Part shown: in pieces, positions 8,925 through 16,129 of the stretch
Numbering within the stretch: the stretch's first letter is position 1
How the letters are laid out: each line of letters opens with the position of its first letter
From: Verrucomicrobiota bacterium
GTDB taxonomy: Bacteria; Verrucomicrobiota; Kiritimatiellia; CAIQIC01; JAGNIJ01
Reading direction: 5' to 3'
NCBI GenBank assembly: GCA_022710725.1
Contig: JAKLGK010000007.1
Location: forward strand, 124,001 to 188,000
Length of the DNA stretch: 64,000 nucleotides
Position numbers and translations under genes: made by a program
Notes under the pieces: generated by a model
The model's database searches: none
What the model saw: only the letters and a program-made list of their open reading frames with translations
Told to the model about the DNA's origin: nothing

Positions 8925-9584
8925 TCAAGCCGGTCGAACGGCCTTGATCAGCACCGCGAGTTCGTCGGGATGGAACGGATTGTAGGGTGCCGGCGTGCCG
9001 GAGAAGACCCTTTGCCATCCCTCGGCATCCCAACCGGGCCAGGTCGCGGCGCCGCGACGGAGATCCTCGATCAGCGTGGGCAGCCCCGCCGCTTTCCGCC
9101 GGGCGTGCAAGATGTGGAGGATCGTCGGATGCAGGGAAGCCTTCTCGAAGGCGGCGACCAGGCGGGGGAGGACGCGCGGCCAGTCCAGGCGGGCCAGGGC
9201 TTGCAGCGCCTCGGCCTGCTGGTCCGATTCCAGGAAACGCTCCACGGCGCGGCAGGCCTCCTCGCCGGGATAGTCCGCCAGCACCCGGATCAGCGCGCGG
9301 GAGAGCGGGGACGTGCCCGTTTCCCCGTCGAGCCGCGCCGCCAGCCAGGGGCCGGCCCCGGGGATGTCGCCGCCGGCGCAGAGCAGGACGTTGACCAGCG
9401 AGGGATCCGCTCGGAGCCGGTCGAGGACGGTCTGCCGGTACAGGTCGTGCAGCCCGTCGCAAAGGCTGTCGACGAAACCCCGGCGGGCGCTCTCAAATTC
9501 AGGGGCCTCGCTGTAGTAGTGGGCCTCGACAAATCCGTCGATGGCCCTGTTCATGCGCTGGCGGTCGGGGTTCACGGCGGGCAT
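8925..9584 (-). CDS. uncharacterised protein, possibly HEAT-like helical repeats
   Basis: About 219 residues from an ATG at 9584, or 209 from an ATG at 9554. Neither start has a clear ribosome site, and the first overlaps the end of the Cys-rich protein gene by 13 bases. The sequence is rich in Leu, Ala and Arg helices with short repeated segments such as LxALARLDWPRVLPRLVAAF and PTLIEDLRRGAA, which resembles HEAT-type repeats. It has no signal peptide or membrane segment. Its position at the end of the feo operon, same strand, suggests co-transcription, but I do not recognise a function. Confidence 0.6.
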   Translation of the reverse strand: MPAVNPDRQRMNRAIDGFVEAHYYSEAPEFESARRGFVDSLCDGLHDLYRQTVLDRLRADPSLVNVLLCAGGDIPGAGPWLAARLDGETGTSPLSRALIRVLADYPGEEACRAVERFLESDQQAEALQALARLDWPRVLPRLVAAFEKASLHPTILHILHARRKAAGLPTLIEDLRRGAATWPGWDAEGWQRVFSGTPAPYNPFHPDELAVLIKAVRPA

Positions 9585-9760
9585 TCCGGGCCGCGGTCGG
9601 GGAGGGCGCATCGTCCCCCGGGCCGGCTCAACGGGCAGGCGCAGGCGGCGCAGCGGGCCGCGCTCTCGCGCCGCCGCGCGGCGCTCCGCCAGCCTGCCCG
9701 CGCCAGGGCGACGGCTGCCCCCGCGACGATCATGGCCACCACCGCCTGTTCCCACGTCAT
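9572..9760 (-). CDS. FeoB-associated Cys-rich small membrane protein
   Basis: A 62-residue protein starting MTWEQAVVAMIVAGAAVALA, a single N-terminal membrane helix, followed by a basic stretch and a Cys-rich tail (CAACAC, then two more Cys). This layout of one helix, then CxxCxC and a short Pro-rich tail, is that of the small proteins routinely found next to feoB. It lies 17 bases after feoB on the same strand. The proposed role is in ferrous iron transport with FeoB at the inner membrane, but the family has no settled biochemical function. It is easily missed because a longer overlapping frame runs through feoB. Confidence 0.75.
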   Translation of the reverse strand: MTWEQAVVAMIVAGAAVALARAGWRSAARRRESAARCAACACPLSRPGGRCALPDRGPECPP

Positions 9761-9777
9761 GCGTCCCCGCCGGTTGT

Positions 9778-11844
9778 TCAGAGGCCGATCCCCAGGAGCC
9801 GGCCGCCCTGGTAAACGAGCCCCGTGATAACGTACGCCAGGATCGTCAGACTTCCAGACTGCAGGACCGCCCATTTCCAGGAGCCGCTCTCCCGGCCGAC
9901 GACGGCGAAGGTGGCCATGCAGGGCATGGCGATCAGCATGAAGAGCATGATGCAGAACCCCGTCAGCGGCGTGTAGTGGCGGGCCAGCGCCTCGCGGAGC
10001 GGCTCGACGTTCTCCTCGTCCGAGCCGACCGAGTACACGATGCCCAGTTGCGCCACGAAGACCTCCTTGGCGGCAAAGGCCCCGATCATCGCCGTGCCGA
10101 TCCGCCAGTCGAAGCCCAGCGGCCGCAGGACCGGCTCGATCGCCTGCCCGATGCGGCCGGCCGCCGTGTGGGCGAGCCCCTCGGCCTGTCGGGCCGCCCC
10201 GGACAGGCCGTCCGGGAAGCGGTCGAGCTTCGGGTAGCTGGTCAGGGCCCACATGACGATCGAGATGCCGAGGATCAGCGTGCCGGCCTTCCGGATGTAA
10301 AGGCCCCCGCGCATCCACATGTGACGCAGCATGCCGCGCCACGTGGGCATGTGGTACGGCGGCAGCTCCATGACGAACGGCATGGACTCGCCCCGGAACA
10401 CGGTGGCGCGCAGCAGCCGGGCCAGGCCGATGGCCAGGCCGATGCCGACGAGGTAGATGATCCACAGGATCGGCGCGCGCCAGCGCTCCGGGAAGAAGGC
10501 GGGGATGATCAGCATGTAGATCGGCAGGCGCGCCCCGCAGCTCATCAGCGGCAGGACCAGCATGGTGGTCAGCCGGTCGCGCCGGGTCTCGAGCACGCGG
10601 GTGGCCATGATCCCCGGCACCGTGCAGCCGAACCCGATCAGCATGGGGATAAAACTCTTGCCGTGCAGTCCGATCTTGTGCATCAGCCGGTCCATGAGGA
10701 ACGCGGCGCGCGCCATGTAGCCCGTATCCTCGAGGAAGGCGATCGCCAGGAAGAGCAGCAGGATGTTGGGCAGGAAGACCAGCACGCCGCCGACCCCGGC
10801 GATGATGCCGTCCACCAGCAGCGAGCGCAGCGGGCTGGCCGACCCGGCCGGCCAGAATCCGTTCACCCGGGCGCCGAGCGCCTCCACGCCCCGCTCGATC
10901 CAGGCCATGGGCGGCTCGCCCAGCGTGAAGGTCAGCAGGAACACCGCGTACATCAGCCCCAGGAAGATCGGCAGGCCCAGTGCGCGGTGCGTGACGATCG
11001 AGTCGATCGTGTCGGACATCGTGTGCCGGATCTCGGTCGTCGCGTGGACCGCCTCCTGGCAGGCCCCCGAGATGAACCCGTACCGGTGGTCGGCGATGAC
11101 CTGTTCGGGCGGCATGCCGCGGATGCGCTCGATCTCCCGGGCCCGGCGGCGGACCTCCTCCAGGATCGCCGGCTCGTTCGCGAGCTTCTGCGCCTCGGCA
11201 TCGTTCTCGAGGAGTTTCAGGGCCAGCCACCGGGCGTTGTAACGGCGCGCGAGGTCGGCGCGCTCCGCCAGCCGGCGCTCCAGGGCGTCCACGGCGTCGT
11301 TCAGTTCGGCGTCGTACTCGAAGCGGCGCGGCGGGCGGCGGGCGGGGTGGTCGGCGACCGCGGCGATGGACTCCAGCAATTCGCGGAGGCCGCGGCCCTG
11401 GTGGCCGACGGTCTGGATGATCGGCACGCCCAGGAGTTCCGAGAGCCGCGCCAGGTCGAACTCGATGCCTCGCGCGCGGGCGCGGTCGCTCATGTTGAAC
11501 GCCAGCACCAGCGGCGCGCCGAGTTCCATGAGCTGCACGGCGAGGTACAGGTTGCGCTCCAGGTTCGACGCGTCCACCACGTCCACGACCACGTCGGGCC
11601 GCTCCTCGATCAGGAAATGGCGGGCGGCGAGTTCCTCGGGGGAGTAGGCCGTCAGGCTGTACGCCCCCGGCAGGTCCACGAAGGTGATCTCGCGGACGCC
11701 GTGGCGGCAGCGGCCCTCCCGTTTCTCCACCGTCACGCCCGGGTAATTGCCCACGTGCTGGCGCGCGCCGGTCAGCGCGTTGAACAGGCTGGTCTTGCCG
11801 GAATTCGGATTGCCGGCGAGGGCGACGACCAGGGGGCGGCTCAC
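9778..11844 (-). CDS. feoB: ferrous iron transport protein B
   Basis: A 688-residue FeoB. The N-terminal G-protein domain has G1 GNPNSGKT (residues 11-18), a G2 region NYPGVTVEKREG, G3 DLPG and a G4-type NMSD. A helical GDI-like segment follows, then the polytopic Gate regions (for example FGCTVPGIMATR, LPLMSCGARLPIYML and PPYHMPTWRGML), which form the Fe2+ path across the inner membrane. Translation starts at a GTG whose GTGA overlaps the feoA stop by 4 bases, so feoA and feoB are translationally coupled. The length is somewhat shorter than the about 770 residues of the E. coli protein but normal for many phyla. Confidence 0.96.
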   Translation of the reverse strand: MSRPLVVALAGNPNSGKTSLFNALTGARQHVGNYPGVTVEKREGRCRHGVREITFVDLPGAYSLTAYSPEELAARHFLIEERPDVVVDVVDASNLERNLYLAVQLMELGAPLVLAFNMSDRARARGIEFDLARLSELLGVPIIQTVGHQGRGLRELLESIAAVADHPARRPPRRFEYDAELNDAVDALERRLAERADLARRYNARWLALKLLENDAEAQKLANEPAILEEVRRRAREIERIRGMPPEQVIADHRYGFISGACQEAVHATTEIRHTMSDTIDSIVTHRALGLPIFLGLMYAVFLLTFTLGEPPMAWIERGVEALGARVNGFWPAGSASPLRSLLVDGIIAGVGGVLVFLPNILLLFLAIAFLEDTGYMARAAFLMDRLMHKIGLHGKSFIPMLIGFGCTVPGIMATRVLETRRDRLTTMLVLPLMSCGARLPIYMLIIPAFFPERWRAPILWIIYLVGIGLAIGLARLLRATVFRGESMPFVMELPPYHMPTWRGMLRHMWMRGGLYIRKAGTLILGISIVMWALTSYPKLDRFPDGLSGAARQAEGLAHTAAGRIGQAIEPVLRPLGFDWRIGTAMIGAFAAKEVFVAQLGIVYSVGSDEENVEPLREALARHYTPLTGFCIMLFMLIAMPCMATFAVVGRESGSWKWAVLQSGSLTILAYVITGLVYQGGRLLGIGL

Positions 11845-12083
11845 GGCGGCATCCTCTCCACCTGCACCCCGGCGGCCTCGGCCTTGCGGAGCGAGAGCCG
11901 GTAGCCGCGGACCTGGACCTCCAGCGGGTCCCCCAGCGGGGCGATCCGCTTGACCTCGACCACCGAGCCGGGGATCAGCCCCATGTCGGCCATCCGCTGG
12001 CCCAGCGCGCCGCGGCGGTCCAGCCGGACGATCCGGCCGCGCTCGCCGGGCTTCAGGTCTTTCAGGGTATGGCCCGCGCTCAT
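11841..12083 (-). CDS. feoA: ferrous iron transport protein A
   Basis: An 80-residue SH3-like protein with the FeoA pattern: L-K-P-G-E-R-G-R-I-V, then G-Q-R-M-A-D-M-G-L-I-P-G-S-V-V-E-V, and P-L-G-D-P-L-E-V-Q-V-R-G-Y-R-L-S-L-R-K. FeoA is a small cytoplasmic partner needed for FeoB activity. The gene overlaps the regulator upstream and feoB downstream by 4 bases each, giving a tightly coupled regulator-feoA-feoB order. Confidence 0.95.
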   Translation of the reverse strand: MSAGHTLKDLKPGERGRIVRLDRRGALGQRMADMGLIPGSVVEVKRIAPLGDPLEVQVRGYRLSLRKAEAAGVQVERMPP

Positions 12084-12574
12084 TTCCGAGATGTCCTTCG
12101 CGGTCGCCGGGCGGCCGGCGCCGGGCAGTGGAAGCCGCCTCCGTTGATCCAGCGCGGGCCGCCGAGGGGGCAGCGTTTCATCAGCCGGGCGAACTCCGTC
12201 AACCGCCGCCGGATGGCGGGCGAGAGGGCGTGCTCCATCTTGCAGGCGACCTGCTCGGCCTCCCGCTCCTCCACTTCGAGCACCTTGACGAAGAACCGGC
12301 GCAGCGCCTCGTGCCGCCGCGAGATGTCGCGCGCGGCGGTCCGTCCCTTCGCGGTCAGCGTGACGCGGTCATAGGGGGCGTAATTCACGAGGCCCCGGGC
12401 CGAGAGGGCGCGGAGGGCCAGCGTGACGGACGGGCGGCGCACCTGGAGACGCTCCGCGATGTCGCGTCCCCGCGCGGACGCCCCGTGGGCGGTCAGGAGG
12501 TGGATGGCCTCCAGGTAGTCCTCCAGGCTCGAGCTCAAGGCCGGAGCCATATTCTTTGGCGGTGCGGTGCCCAT
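12080..12574 (-). CDS. DtxR/MntR-family metal-dependent transcriptional regulator
   Basis: From the ATG at 12574 this is 164 residues (156 from the ATG at 12550). The N-terminus SLEDYLEAIHLLTAHGASAR and the helix-turn-helix RDIAERLQVRRPSVTLALRAL are the DtxR/MntR DNA-binding domain, and VLEVEEREAEQVACKMEHALSP is the metal-binding and dimerisation region with its Cys, Glu and His ligands. There is no C-terminal SH3 domain, as in MntR and short IdeR-like members. Being first in the feo operon, it most likely represses iron uptake when Fe2+ (or Mn2+) is plentiful. No clear ribosome site precedes either ATG. The upstream sequence contains AAGTTAGGC, similar to half of a DtxR box, but the second half is not evident. 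Confidence 0.85.
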   Translation of the reverse strand: MGTAPPKNMAPALSSSLEDYLEAIHLLTAHGASARGRDIAERLQVRRPSVTLALRALSARGLVNYAPYDRVTLTAKGRTAARDISRRHEALRRFFVKVLEVEEREAEQVACKMEHALSPAIRRRLTEFARLMKRCPLGGPRWINGGGFHCPAPAARRPRRTSRK

Positions 12575-12674
12575 AAAATGTTTTGTGCGCCTAACTTTAG
12601 CTTCCACCCCGCCCTTGTCAATCCCGTTCCGAAGTCTTGCATTCGGGGCCGCGGGGCGGCACGATGGCCGCGCG

Positions 12675-13412
12675 ATGGCCGATTCGAGGGACACCCTGTC
12701 GCTGGACAACATCCGCAACGTCCTGGTGCGCCTGGAGGAGACGATCCTCTTCGGCGTCCTCGAGCGCGCGCAGTTCCGGCAGAACGCCGTGATCTACCGG
12801 CCGGACGGGGTCGGGCGGGGCCTGGGCGGGGAAAGCCTGGTGCAGTTCCTGCTCCACGAGTGCGAGCGCTCGCACGCCAAGGTCCGCCGCTACACCAGCC
12901 CGGACGAGCACCCGTTCTTCCATGACCTGCCCGCGCCGATCCTGCCGGCCGCCGCCTACGACAATCCGCTCCGGCCGAACACCCTCAACATCAACGACCG
13001 GATCTGGGCGGCCTACGTCGGCGAGATCATCCCGTTCCTGTGCGCGCCCGGCGACGACGGGCAATGGGGATCGAGCTCGGTCAACGACGTCCATCTGCTC
13101 CAGGCGCTGTCCAAGCGCATCCACTACGGCAAGTTCGTCGCCGAAAGCAAGCGCCGCGCGAGGCCCGGCGCCTTCGATCCCTTGATCCGGGCCGGCGACT
13201 CGGACGGCCTCCGGGCGGTCATCACCAACGCGGACGTGGAGAGGGGCGTGCTGGAGCGTGTAGAGCACAAGGCGTCGACCTACAGCCGCGAAATCGAGGC
13301 CATCCCCGGGCAGCTCGCGGCAAGCGCGGCCTCGGTCCGGGAACTGTACGCGCGCTGGATCATCCCCATGAACAAGGATGTGCAGGTGCTCTACCTGTTG
13401 CAGCCGGGATGA
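12675..13412 (+). CDS. chorismate mutase, eukaryote-type (AroQ, Aro7-like)
   Basis: A 245-residue protein starting MADSRDTLSLDNIRNVLVRL. The order of blocks matches the all-helical chorismate mutase of yeast and plants: LDNIRNVLVRLEETILFGVL, ERAQF, YTSPDEHPFF, LNINDRIWAAYVGEIIPFL, LLQALSKRIHYGKFVAESK and IIPMNKDVQVLYLL. The enzyme turns chorismate into prephenate for Phe and Tyr synthesis. The conserved RIHFGKFVAEAK-like block carries active-site residues in the yeast enzyme. At 245 residues it is close to the eukaryotic length (about 255) and much longer than the about 90-residue bacterial AroQ domain. It is divergent from the DtxR-feo operon, with about 100 bases between. Confidence 0.85.
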   Translation: MADSRDTLSLDNIRNVLVRLEETILFGVLERAQFRQNAVIYRPDGVGRGLGGESLVQFLLHECERSHAKVRRYTSPDEHPFFHDLPAPILPAAAYDNPLRPNTLNINDRIWAAYVGEIIPFLCAPGDDGQWGSSSVNDVHLLQALSKRIHYGKFVAESKRRARPGAFDPLIRAGDSDGLRAVITNADVERGVLERVEHKASTYSREIEAIPGQLAASAASVRELYARWIIPMNKDVQVLYLLQPG

Positions 13413-13415
13413 AGA

Positions 13416-13492
13416 TGGGGTGGATGACGGGATTTGAACCCGCGACTCCCAGGGCCACAACCTGGTGCTCTGCCAACTGAGCTACATCCACC
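13416..13492 (-). tRNA. tRNA-His (GTG anticodon)
   Basis: Read on the minus strand, the sequence begins GGTGGATGTAGCTCAG and folds into a full cloverleaf. The anticodon stem-loop is CCAGG-TTGTGGC-CCTGG with anticodon GTG, the T arm is CGGGTTCGAATCCCG, and the acceptor ends CATCCAC followed by discriminator C73 and an encoded CCA. The extra 5' G opposite C73 is the G-1 characteristic of tRNA-His. It sits 3 bases past the end of the chorismate mutase gene, on the opposite strand. Confidence 0.97.
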
Positions 13493-13626
13493 GCCGGAAA
13501 CACAGCATATACGGGCGGGCGCGTTTTTCCAGACGAAAATCCGGCGACCGCTCGCTCCGTTTTGCTGCCGACGGCCTACCCGTTTCGCGGGGCGCGGCCC
13601 GGCCTGTTTTTTCTTGCCGTGATCTG

Positions 13627-13687
13627 TTGACGCCGGGCGATAATTACGTGATAAACTTCCGCAATCGATAATTATTACGTAGAAACT
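13627..13687 (+). promoter_or_regulatory. promoter with shared TAATTACGT / TACGTAGAAACT boxes
   Basis: An AT-rich island in GC-rich surroundings. A sigma70-like promoter reads TTGACG (13627-13632), 17 bases, GATAAA (13650-13655). Box A TAATTACGT lies at 13641-13649 and box B TACGTAGAAACT at 13676-13687, just before the ATG at 13691. The same two boxes occur before the gene at 19683 with the same 35-base distance between box starts, so they are candidate binding sites of a common regulator. Confidence 0.55.
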
Positions 13688-13690
13688 GTT

Positions 13691-15130
13691 ATGCGCGTGC
13701 TTTTTCTATACCCGGTTCCGCCCGCCCGCTGGCAGCGGCTTCGCTACCAGCAGGGCATCGGCTCGATTTGCGCGGTGCTGAAGCAGGCAGGGCACGAGGT
13801 GGAGCTCCTGGTGCTTTCGGAACCGGACCGGGACCGGATCGCGGAGGCGGTCCGGCGATTCAATCCGGGCCTGGCCGCGATTTCGCTGACCAGCGCGGAG
13901 TTCGATGTGGCCTGCGCCATGGGCGGCATCCTCGGCCGCGAGCATCGCCTGCCCGTGATCCTCGGCGGCATCCATCCCACGCTCCGCCCCGAGGAGTCCA
14001 TCGCGGCGGACGGGGTGTTCGCAATTTGCATCGGGGAGGGGGAATACCCGATACTCGAACTGTGCGAAGCCCTGGAGCGCGGCGCGGACCCGGCCGGCAT
14101 CCGCAACCTCTGGGTGCGGCGGAACGGGACCATCCACCGCAACGAACTGCGCCCGCTGCTCTCGCGGCTCGACGATCTGCCGTTTCCCGACCGGAAGGTC
14201 TTTCGTTTTGACGACCTGGTCCGCGATTTTCCGGAGGCGGAGTTCATGGGCAGCCGCGGATGCCCGTACCCGTGCGCCTACTGCGCTAACCATTCCCTCC
14301 TTCAACTCTATCGCGGCCACGGCCCCTATGTCCGCTACCGGAGCGTGGACCGTCTGCTGGATGAAATGGACGCTGTGGTCCGGCACTATCCCGGCATCGA
14401 GTGGCTCGGCTTTCACGATGACACTTTCACGATGAGCCGCCGCTGGCTATCCGAGTTCTGCGAGAAGTACCCGGCCCGGTTCCAACTTCCGTTCTGGTGC
14501 AATTCGACGGCCACCCTGTTGAACGAGGACACCGTCGCCTGCCTGAAGAAGGCCGGATGCTACGAGGTGCGTGTCGGGGTGGAGTCCGGCAACGACCGCC
14601 TCCGCATGGACGTCCTGCGCAAGAAGGTCCGCCGGGAGGACATCGTGCGCGCCTTCCGCCTGCTGCGGGAGGCCGGTATCCAGGGCTATTCGTTCAACAT
14701 GATCGGCCTGCCGCACGAAACCCCGGGGACGATCCGCGACACGATCCGGCTGAACCAGGAAATCCGGCCGTCCACGACGTTCTGCTCGGTCTTCTACCCG
14801 TTCCCGGGCACGCAGGCGCACGACGTATGCCGGGCGAACGGCTGGCTCACCGGGCGCCGGGTCGCGAGCTATTTCGAGAACGACTACGCGGTGAACCAGC
14901 CGACCGTCACGCGGAAACAGGTCCTGTTCTACCACGCGATCTTCGGCGACCTGGTCCGGTGGCCCCGGCTGGCGCCGCTGATCACGCTGGCGCACCGGGT
15001 CCCCGTGTGGCCGGGCAAGTCGCTGTGGAACGCGATCCGGCGAGTTCGCGCGAAGGTCGTGGAATGGGGCCGGCATCTCGCCGGGTGCTTCCGCCCGTGT
15101 CCGGTTGGCGCCGAGGTGGACCATGCTTAA
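13691..15130 (+). CDS. B12-binding-domain-type radical SAM protein
   Basis: A 479-residue protein. The N-terminal 150 residues are a Rossmann-like cobalamin-binding-type domain (MRVLFLYPVPPARW, LGGIHPTLRPEESI, CIGEGEYPILELCEAL), followed by a radical SAM domain with Cys191-x3-Cys195-x2-Cys198 (GSRGCPYPCAYCAN) to hold the [4Fe-4S] cluster, and GVESGNDRLRMDVLRKK. Such enzymes carry out methylations and ring rearrangements on lipids, cofactors and natural products. The classical DxHxxG cobalamin ligand motif is not visible, so binding may be base-off without a His or lost. It starts a glycan-related unit and overlaps the next gene by 8 bases. The substrate is unknown. Confidence 0.8.
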   Translation: MRVLFLYPVPPARWQRLRYQQGIGSICAVLKQAGHEVELLVLSEPDRDRIAEAVRRFNPGLAAISLTSAEFDVACAMGGILGREHRLPVILGGIHPTLRPEESIAADGVFAICIGEGEYPILELCEALERGADPAGIRNLWVRRNGTIHRNELRPLLSRLDDLPFPDRKVFRFDDLVRDFPEAEFMGSRGCPYPCAYCANHSLLQLYRGHGPYVRYRSVDRLLDEMDAVVRHYPGIEWLGFHDDTFTMSRRWLSEFCEKYPARFQLPFWCNSTATLLNEDTVACLKKAGCYEVRVGVESGNDRLRMDVLRKKVRREDIVRAFRLLREAGIQGYSFNMIGLPHETPGTIRDTIRLNQEIRPSTTFCSVFYPFPGTQAHDVCRANGWLTGRRVASYFENDYAVNQPTVTRKQVLFYHAIFGDLVRWPRLAPLITLAHRVPVWPGKSLWNAIRRVRAKVVEWGRHLAGCFRPCPVGAEVDHA

Positions 15131-16112
15131 GCGCGCGGGGCTTGTCCTGGCCGGGTTGCTGGTCGCCCTGGCGTTCGGCGAGTGGGTTGCACGCTGGTCG
15201 GGCCGCGCGCCCGAGATGACCCTGATCACCGCCGGGCGATTCCGGCTTTCCCCGAATCCCGCGATCGGCTACGAGCCGGCGCCGAACTTCGAGCACCACG
15301 GCGAGAAGCGGCTCTATTTCGAGTTCCAGGGCCGCAGCAACAACCTCGGGTTCCGCGACCGCGACCACACCTTGGAGAAGGAGCCCGCAGTCGTCCGCCT
15401 CGTCGTGCTCGGGGACAGCCTGACCATGGGCCTGTTCGTGGACCGGACCGATGCCGTGTTCACCTCCGTCCTGGAGCAGTCCCTGGCCGGGCGCGGGAAG
15501 CGGGTCGAAGTGATGAATTTCGGCGTCAGCGGCTACAACACCCGGCAGGAAGTGGCCATGCTGATCGAGAAGGGCCTGTTCTACAGGCCGGATGTCGTGG
15601 TCCTCGCCTACTGCCTGAACGACGTGGAGGAGATGAACGGCGGCATCATGACCAAGCTGCGCGTGGAGAAGAAGGAGCACGGGGGTATCGAGCGGAGCAT
15701 GCTGTCGCCGTGGCTGGCCCGCAGCGCCCTGTATCGCGTGGTGTACAGCCAGTGGCTGTCGGCGTCCGCCGAGAAGGAACGGAAAGAGCAGCGTATGCTG
15801 CTGAAACAGGATACCGTCGAGTCCAGCCTCCGGCTCCTGCGCGAAACGGCGGAGCGGAACAAGTTCCGGGTCCTGGTGGCCGCGTTCCCCCCGCGGGAGA
15901 ACCGCCGCTCGCCGGAGCGGTTGCGGCGCATCACCGACCTCTGCGCATCGAACGGATTCGAATACCTCGATCTGCAGCCGATATTCGATGAGCGGGCCGC
16001 GAGGACCGGTGAAAAGCTCATGCACGACGGCTGGCATCCCACGACCGCCGGGCACCGATGCGCAGGCGAGGCTATCGCGGACGGCCTGGTCCGCCGCGGC
16101 CTGGTGCCCTGA
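15123..16112 (+). CDS. membrane-anchored SGNH/GDSL hydrolase-like protein
   Basis: A 329-residue protein from the ATG at 15123, chosen because GAGGTGG precedes it and because MLKRAGLVLAGLLVALAFGE then forms an N-terminal anchor or signal helix. SGNH-hydrolase blocks are present: VVLGDSLTMG with nucleophile Ser99, NFGVSGYNT (block II Gly), AYCLNDV (block III Asn) and the C-terminal HDGWHPTTAGH with catalytic Asp and His. Such enzymes remove or add acyl groups on extracellular polysaccharides. The 8-base overlap with the radical SAM gene suggests coupled translation and a shared role in making a surface glycan or lipid. Specificity is not readable. Confidence 0.8.
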   Translation: MLKRAGLVLAGLLVALAFGEWVARWSGRAPEMTLITAGRFRLSPNPAIGYEPAPNFEHHGEKRLYFEFQGRSNNLGFRDRDHTLEKEPAVVRLVVLGDSLTMGLFVDRTDAVFTSVLEQSLAGRGKRVEVMNFGVSGYNTRQEVAMLIEKGLFYRPDVVVLAYCLNDVEEMNGGIMTKLRVEKKEHGGIERSMLSPWLARSALYRVVYSQWLSASAEKERKEQRMLLKQDTVESSLRLLRETAERNKFRVLVAAFPPRENRRSPERLRRITDLCASNGFEYLDLQPIFDERAARTGEKLMHDGWHPTTAGHRCAGEAIADGLVRRGLVP

Positions 16113-16129
16113 AGTCCGCTGGCGGCGGG

